The notes under the pieces are model-generated. The model did no database searches, was not told the origin of the DNA, and saw only the letters and a list, made by a program, of their open reading frames with translations. A DNA stretch of 64,000 bases from Aspidiotus rigidus. Lineage: Eukaryota > Arthropoda > Insecta > Hemiptera > Diaspididae. How positions within the stretch are numbered: the stretch's first letter is position 1; each line of letters opens with the position of its first letter. The translations under genes and the position numbers were made by a program. Shown in pieces: positions 49,201 to 57,114 of the stretch. The stretch covers positions 6,386,001 to 6,450,000 of the forward strand of contig JAVHKY010000029.1 in assembly GCA_035079385.1 (NCBI GenBank), written 5' to 3'.

Positions 49201-52200
49201 TAATGACCCCCAACCTTGAGATATGAATTTTCACAATAGTAAATGTCAACATTTCTCCTACTTCTTGAAGTAGGTCAAGTGTACTTATGACGTCATCAGT
49301 TTGTGATGTCATTTCTGGCTCACAATTTGTCTGCAATTGTGCGAAGCAAATGTGACAATGACCCCTAGCCTTAATCAATAAGGTCTACAGGTAGCAAAGG
49401 ACAAGATTCCTCAAGTACCTAAATTTGATCAAGGACACTCCATGACCTAATCGGTTTGTGACGTCGTTTTTGTTTTCGAAATTTGCTTCGCAGTTTCATA
49501 ACGCGAATTTCAGAATGACCCCTAATCTTAAGAGAAAAGTTCCCAAAGTAGCAAAGGTCAAAATTCCTCCAAGTCCCTAAAGTAGGTGAAAAGTGTTTAT
49601 GACATCATTAGCTTATGAAGTTGGTTTTGTCTCGTGATTCTATGACGCAGATTTCAGAATGATACCAAGCCTCAAAATATGAGGTTCCAAATTAACAAAT
49701 GTCAAAATTCTTCAGGTTCCTGAAGTAGGTTAAAGTCACCTATGACGCCATCAGCTCGTGTCCCGCGATTTTGTAACGCAAATTTTAGATTGACTTATAG
49801 CCTAAAGACATGTGACCTGTCACAAGAAAACCCCCCTTAGCGTCTCAAAAATCGTTTTTGGGGTTTTCTGTGATCCTTTATAATTAAAACCCGTAAAAAA
49901 TTCCAAAAAAATTATTTATAGGCCTTAGGGGTATTCGAAGTTGGGGGAAAATTTGAAATTCCTGGAAAAATTCTTGGAATTTGATAAAATTCAGTTTTAG
50001 GGGTAATTTTGGGTCACTGAACATGAATCTGACCCACAAATTTCATTCCAATGCATATTTTTGAATCCAGGGGTCAAAAATTGGAGCTAAGATGCAATTT
50101 TTTAGGCGATTCTTCCAATATAACGATAATTAATTCAAAATTTTAAACTATTAACGCTCAAATAGTATAAAAAGCGCTACTGAATTGTATTCTTGAATCA
50201 TCAATCTACAACTGACAAAATTTTCAGGCAAATTAATCGCATAATGACGCCAAAAACTGCTTTTGAAGTTAGAATCATCGCTCCTATAAAATTATATTTA
50301 GGACGCTAAGGGGGTTTTCTTGTGACAGGCCACACATGAGGTTTCAAAGTAGCAAAAGTCGAAATTCTTCAAAGTCCCTCAAGTAGATCAAGGTTACTCT
50401 TGACGTCATCAGCTCGAGACGTTTCGTGACTCAAATTTCAGAGTGACCTCCAGTAGGATATAAAGTTAGGTATGAGGACTTTGGCCCTTCTGCGCATGCC
50501 TGAGTCCGGCTTTTGACGGCGATTGATCTCTCTTTCTCTGTCTATATGACGGCGATCTCTTTCTAAGAAGGTTTGTCCGGCTATATGACGTCGCGGCGAT
50601 CTTTTTGTAAGAAAGGTTGTCCGGCTATTTGACGACGGACGCGATGATGTCTTTCTTTCTAAGTTATGACCGTGTCGTATGTCAACGTCTTTGTAGAAAA
50701 ATCGATATTTACGAGGGAGAATATCAGCGAATAATGTTTTTGTTAGGGCTAGCTGCTGATTGATGTCTTTGTAGGTATAAGGAAAAATCAATATTTACAA
50801 GACGAGGGTGAATATCGCGAATATTGTTTTTTTTGTTAGGGTTACCTGTTTGAAGAGTCGCTCGTTCGACGGCGATCTCTCTCTTTCTAAGTTAGGTCTA
50901 TTATGGGCATCTCTTTCTAGGTATATGGGAAAAATTGATATTTACTCGTACGTGCTTCTTTTACGTTTTTCGTTGGCGGTGCTCGATTGACATTACGAAC
51001 GAACGAAAATGAATGAGTCGCCCGTTCGCCGACGATCTCTTTCTATTCGACGACGTTTTCTTTCTAAAGGGGGATGGTGAGAGGAAGGGTTAAGAAGTTT
51101 ATCGCGTTAGGTATAAGGAAAATCAATATTTACTCGATGGTGAATGTTTTAATTTTTGGAAAAATAAAGAGTTGCTCGTCGGTTTTGGGGGGATAATGCA
51201 TTATGTATGATCATGGTCATAGTCATTTCAACGTGTAGGCGGTGAATAGTGAAACAAAAATCGTTATTTACTCGTCGGTGGGTGTTCAAATTTTGGAAAA
51301 ACATTCAACCGATACCCGCGGTGACGCTGCCCATCTAGTAAACATTAAAAGCCGCCGAGTTAGTTGATGCCCGACAGTCACACACTGTGAACTTAAATTC
51401 CGTCTCGTAGAGAAAAAAAAAAAGTTATTTTTGAGTTATCGATTTTATTCACAGTTTTGTCGAAAAAGTGATAGTTTCCTGTTCGTCAATCGAGCACCGC
51501 CAACGAAAAACGTAAAAGACGCACGTACGAGTAAATATCAATTTTTCCCATATACCTAGAAAGACATCAATCAGCTAGCCCTAACAAAAACATTATTCGC
51601 GGATATTCTCCTTCGTAAATATCGATTTTTCTACAAAGACGTTGACATAGGACGCGGTCATAACTTAGAAAGAAAGACATCATCGCGTCCGTCGTCAAAT
51701 AGCCGGACAACCTTTCTTACAAAAAGATCGCCGCGACGTCATATAGCCGGACAAACCTTCTTAGAAAGAGATCGCCGTCATATAGACAGAGAAAGAGAGA
51801 TCAATCGCCGTCAAAAGCCTGACTCAGGCATGCGCAGAAGGGCCAAAGTCCTCATACCTAACTTTATATCCTACTCCTCTCTTTGGCTCGGTGGTCGGAA
51901 ATTTTCCTATGGCTCGAAAGTCGAAATTGTTCGGATTCCTCTCCCTCCTCATACGCACCATTGGACGATCAAAACTTTCGCGAGACTTTGCTCAAAATTC
52001 AGAACTTTTCTGAATCATTGTTCGCCTCAACTTCGCGACCAACGAATTTGGGAAGCTACGAGTTTTTATCAATTTTATCAATATTTTTTCTCGTTTACAG
52101 GTTGGATATATCGTTAATCGTGAAACCGGTTGGTGAAAATGATGTCGAGGATGGAATTATTGCGTACGTGGCCGAAGACGAGGATGGTCTTAGTGACTAC

Positions 52201-55200
52201 GTCGCAATTTCCATTGTTAATGCTTTCGTCGAATTGGAAGGAAAAATAATGTCGAGTGAGTTGCGAAAGAACGAAGGAACGCGTAGTCATTCTGACGTTC
52301 GAATATCGAAATAAGGATTAAAAGGCGAAAGACATTTTTGAATATCTAAGTCACTCCACATTTTCAGAGCAAATAAAAATCAGAAGCGAACGTCTGGTGA
52401 AGCCCGGCATAAATATTACCATCCACGCTGTGATAAGTCCATCTTACGCGAAGCTCGTAGTTGACGACGAAACCCGAGAGTCGGAGTTCAATCCCACCAA
52501 TGAGATACACGATATGAAATTCAACACAGCTCTGTATGTAGGAGGGGTGGATAGAAAAACCATTATCATGCCCTCGAATATTATCATCAGAAACGGACTT
52601 TTCGGTTGTATACCCAATGTAAGTGGTTCGAAATTGAGCGATTCTGTGACTTTTACTCGTGGAATTTTTATCGCTACTTTTCCTGTGTGTAGGTCAAATT
52701 AAATGGCTTAGACATTACACACGTGCAGACGTATACTGATTCGGCTAATGTGAACGATTGCCTCACCATATTCGGAGATATTTGTGAAAAAAGCCAACCT
52801 TGTTTGAACAATGGAAAATGTTACCCGCACGGCACCAAAGGGTACAGGTGCGAATGTGAACTCGAATTCGCGTAAGTCACTCGATCTTCCATAAACCTGA
52901 TGGGAAGGTGTAAAATTTATGACGAGACCATGTGCTTTATTTGTTTGTAGTGGTGATAACTGTGATAGAAAAAAGGATGTTTGCGAAATGTTGAAGCCGT
53001 GCAAGAATAATGCCGAATGTCAGGTGACAGACGGCAATAATTTCCTTTGCTCGTGTCCACTCGGATTCTACGGCTCTATATGTGATGAACGTGCGTAATC
53101 TCTTTTAAGGAAAACTTTTTTCAATAAGTTCAAATCACTAAGTAATTCGCCCTTCACGCTCCGTTTATAGGTACTGTTGTAGAAAACACGGCTAGTTTTA
53201 TGGGTCACAGTTTCGTCGAGCTTAGTTCGGTCTTGTTACCTCACGAAGGAGATGAATTCTTCTCGATAACCTTTATTACGAATTCCACTAGCGGTCTTCT
53301 TTTCTGGCAAGGCAGCAAAGAGAGGACGCTCAGACCGAATGACGATTTCCTTTCGTTAACCGGTAAGATTTATATACGGAAACTTGAAGAAAGAGGGTTT
53401 GTTTTGTACCTCATTCAATTTGTTTTTTCAGTTGAAAATGGTTACGTACAGTTGAAATACCGCATCAAGTCAGTCGAGAGAGAAATAAAAGCATCCGACC
53501 ACAAGGTGAACGACGGGTTAAGTCATACTGTTATAATTCGTCTCAATCACCAGAGGATATCCGTCGAATTGGATAGTCGGGTGACTGATTTCAAAGACGT
53601 TACGCCGTACGAGCGACTGCAGACGCGAGGAAGTATTTTTATCGGTGAGGATAGTTCTTTGATCGTCGAGCTTATGATTCTACTCTTGTCTTTGGAGACA
53701 GAGCTTTGCTAGATTAATATTTAATTGAAATTAGATTACGACCAAAAAGTCGATGATTTCTTGGTGAGCAGTAGATCTAATATTTTCCGTAATAAAGCCT
53801 TCAACTCCTCCAACTTCGTCTAAAAGATGAGGGTATTTACGCAAGTGAGCTTCTAACTCCAACCCTGCAGGTGTTCTATTTCGCCTACATAATATCTAGA
53901 TTTTTTCTTTCTGCTTCAGAATATTCCGGACGACTGCATCATTGTTACATACATTAAATACATATAATTATGTGTATTCAATATGTATTCATATTTTTGT
54001 TGTGACTTTTTTTCAAGGTGGCTTACCAAATATTCGATACATGACGCAAAATATGTTCCGAAATAATTTTAACGGCTGTATACAAAGTTTGAAAATGAAC
54101 AATAATCACGCCATTCATTTTGGAGTGAAAGCAGTGTCTGCCAGCAATGTAGCTCCTTGTTCGGCGTGAGTACTTTTTGGTATTACCTTTCATTTTTGGT
54201 CTCTTTTGGTAGGCCAATTTTTGACAAAATACAAAAATGGGATTGAGACTTCAATTCAAAAAAGTATTTCCAGAAGTTCCATTGTTTATTTGAAAGAATT
54301 GGCCTACTTTCGACTACCTCTAACCAGATGTTGTCCCAAGATGCTCGACGAGTGCTCTATTTTCCCTCACCGATTATTTAAATTAAAAATTTACCACAGC
54401 TAACCACCAATTATTCCGCTGGTAGTGAATCATTATAGTCCTGATGCTTATGAGAAGATTCAAGAGAGATCGGAATGAAATTATTCTCGACACCTAATCT
54501 TCCTATCAATACGACTTCCTTGAAGATCGCGATATTTTAGAAGACATCTCCAACCTCAATCTCGAAATTAAAGAATCATTCCATAAAAACTCTCACCTCT
54601 AAACCATAGTCTTTGATCTATAGGAAGCTTCCCCTTGTGTTGGCGACACTAGATTAACTCTAGATTATTGTAATTAGGCGTCTGTGGCAATTTCCAGACG
54701 TTTCTTCATGACAGATTCATAACCACTATACTCTTCCCTTCACTCCATACAAATGGCGTTACTTAGGGTGAGGTTTGGAGTGTTTAATGTAATAAACTGG
54801 GTCCCCTTCCCTTTTTCCAAACGACTCCTTGCAGATTGTTTCAATGTCTCCCTTGCTTATATAAATCCTAAACAAGCCGTACGGCCGTTCCAACTCTTCT
54901 TGTATGCCTCGGATTGTGGATTTTTTTTCCAACAAAAAAACTGTATCAGTTGTAAATCCTCTGCTTGACCTTACCGTTGAATCCTAATACTCCTGGACTC
55001 CACACATCAACATTTTCATAGCCAAATGCCCGAACTTACTAAATGTCCTTGAATATCTGGTTGCAGTTGCGAGCTTATCCTCTGGCCATACAATTCTCTG
55101 ATTAGCTCTCAACTGGACTACGGGTTCCCAATTTTTGGACAAGCTAGCAAATCCTCCTAGAAATACTGGATGTCTTATAATCCGCTGTCCTGCATTTAGC

Positions 55201-57074
55201 CTCAAGTATCCTAAATTCAGCCTATGCGCTGAGGCTGGTATTCCTCCTTGAAAATTTTGCCAATTTATTTTCTCTGTATCATTCTCCCTTCCTTTCACTC
55301 CCAAAACTTACTACTTTTTTCATTAGAATCTTACCTCAACTACTGTCTCAAATATGCACCCCTTCCTAGACATCCCCAATGCCTCACATTTGTCGCAATT
55401 TTATATCGTAACAAAGTCATCCAATATAATCTATATAAGACTCGTCAAAGCCGTTATTGCTAATAATTTTCCCTCCCATAACCCGTGCTTTATAGATATA
55501 TCCAAATTGGGTTCCAAAACTGGCTAAAAGTACTAAAGGTGCCTGGGTAACTCTACCGTATATGTTAGACTGTGTCCAACAACAATCGCATATTATAAAG
55601 TAGTTTGATAGTGGACTGACATAGCATTGTGGTGCTATATAGGCACCCTTACTACTGTGGGAGCCAAATCAAGTTCCAAAACTGGCTATAAGTAGTAAGA
55701 GTGACTGGGTAACTCTACCACACGTGTTGGACTATGTCTGCCAATGACCAAGCATTGCAAAGTAGTCTGATAGTGAGCTGATATAATGTTAGATATGGTC
55801 TAATATGCGTAGTAGTGGTATATAGGGACAAATTGGGTTCCAAAACTGGCTACAAGTAGTAAGGCTGCCTGGATAACTCTACCATATGTGTCAGACTATC
55901 CAAAGTGGTCTGATAGAGGGACTAACTAGCATTGGAATATAAGCAGTAGTGCTGCCCAGGCACCCTTACTACTGCTACATCTTCTTTATCGATGAAAAAG
56001 TCTCGCTCTTCCCTGGGCCTCCATATATTCTGCTGAGCTATCTGTCATCTATTCCTGTCTTACCACTGTCTTCTCCCCGCCCTGTTAAATTCCTCCTTCT
56101 TACCAACATCTCTCTTTCTTTAAACCATACAGATACTTACTTGTGCAACCTTATTGTTCAGCACGTTCTCATCCTCCTGCGCACCTTAACATCTTCTCTA
56201 TCCCTTTTTCTGGATTCCTGGGAATATTGGCCTTTCAGATCACAATACAAGAAGACCTAATAGCCAAGCAAGCTTTGTTGTATTCCTTAATCACTGATTC
56301 CTTCTGTCCCCTGGCCTAAGACTTGAAATCTTTCTATTTTACTCTGATCTACTCATTGTGGTTCAATGTTTGGTCCTCTTAACCTCACATAAACTTTTTT
56401 TAATTCATGAATCTCCAATACCCAGATTTTCTTCAATTTGTTCCCGACACCATGAAGAAACAGGTGTAGCACAACAAAGAATTTGTGACACCTGCCTACC
56501 CCACTGCCAATGGAATTATCCACCTCTCATAAACAATCTCTGAGAAGCATCTATTACAAAATCTTACCAAATTTCTGAAGCTACTTGTGGAGCACCTTGA
56601 TAGTATTTTTCTTACGTTATAACATCTAAAATACCCTTTATCTTCTACTCTTGCATGCTGCCTTTGGATTATGGAAATGTTTCCTCTTGGTTTGTTGTTT
56701 AAAATACTTAATTGATTTTGTATACCTCATTTTGTCCATGCTTTGCTAATCATTATTAACCTAGTGCGAGAGTTACTCAAAGTGTATTTGCCACCACAGA
56801 GAGCACTCGAGACGAGATGCTTTTCTACCAGCCAACAGTTCCTCTCCATATCAATACCTTCATCTACGTAGACGATCAGAATAATAGCAAAAGTTTTACA
56901 AAACATTACCCTTCCGGCAGTAATTATTATCACATCCATAGAGAAAGCAATATATGCCAGAAACTCGAACTGAAATTTGAACTTTTATTGCTCTTGATGA
57001 GTTTACAAATGATATCGAATAAGCAGTCTGAATTATTTTTGTCGTCTTTCTCGTGAAGAAACGAAGATTTTTTA

Positions 57075-57114
<40 letters not shown>

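Noticed and set aside
48537..49378. Minus-strand frames rich in [11 protein letters not shown] / [12 protein letters not shown]
   Set aside because: The similar short peptides arise from the 150-bp tandem repeat being open in one frame, not from a protein family.
50438..50791. 117-codon minus-strand frame in the left arm of the long-arm element
   Set aside because: Low-complexity Arg/Ser-rich product with no domain; it reflects the repeated arm, and the partner arm is open only in pieces.
50446..51881. Target duplication for the 1.4-kb long-arm element
   Set aside because: ACCTCC and CCTCTC share only CCTC at shifted positions, so no duplication was claimed.
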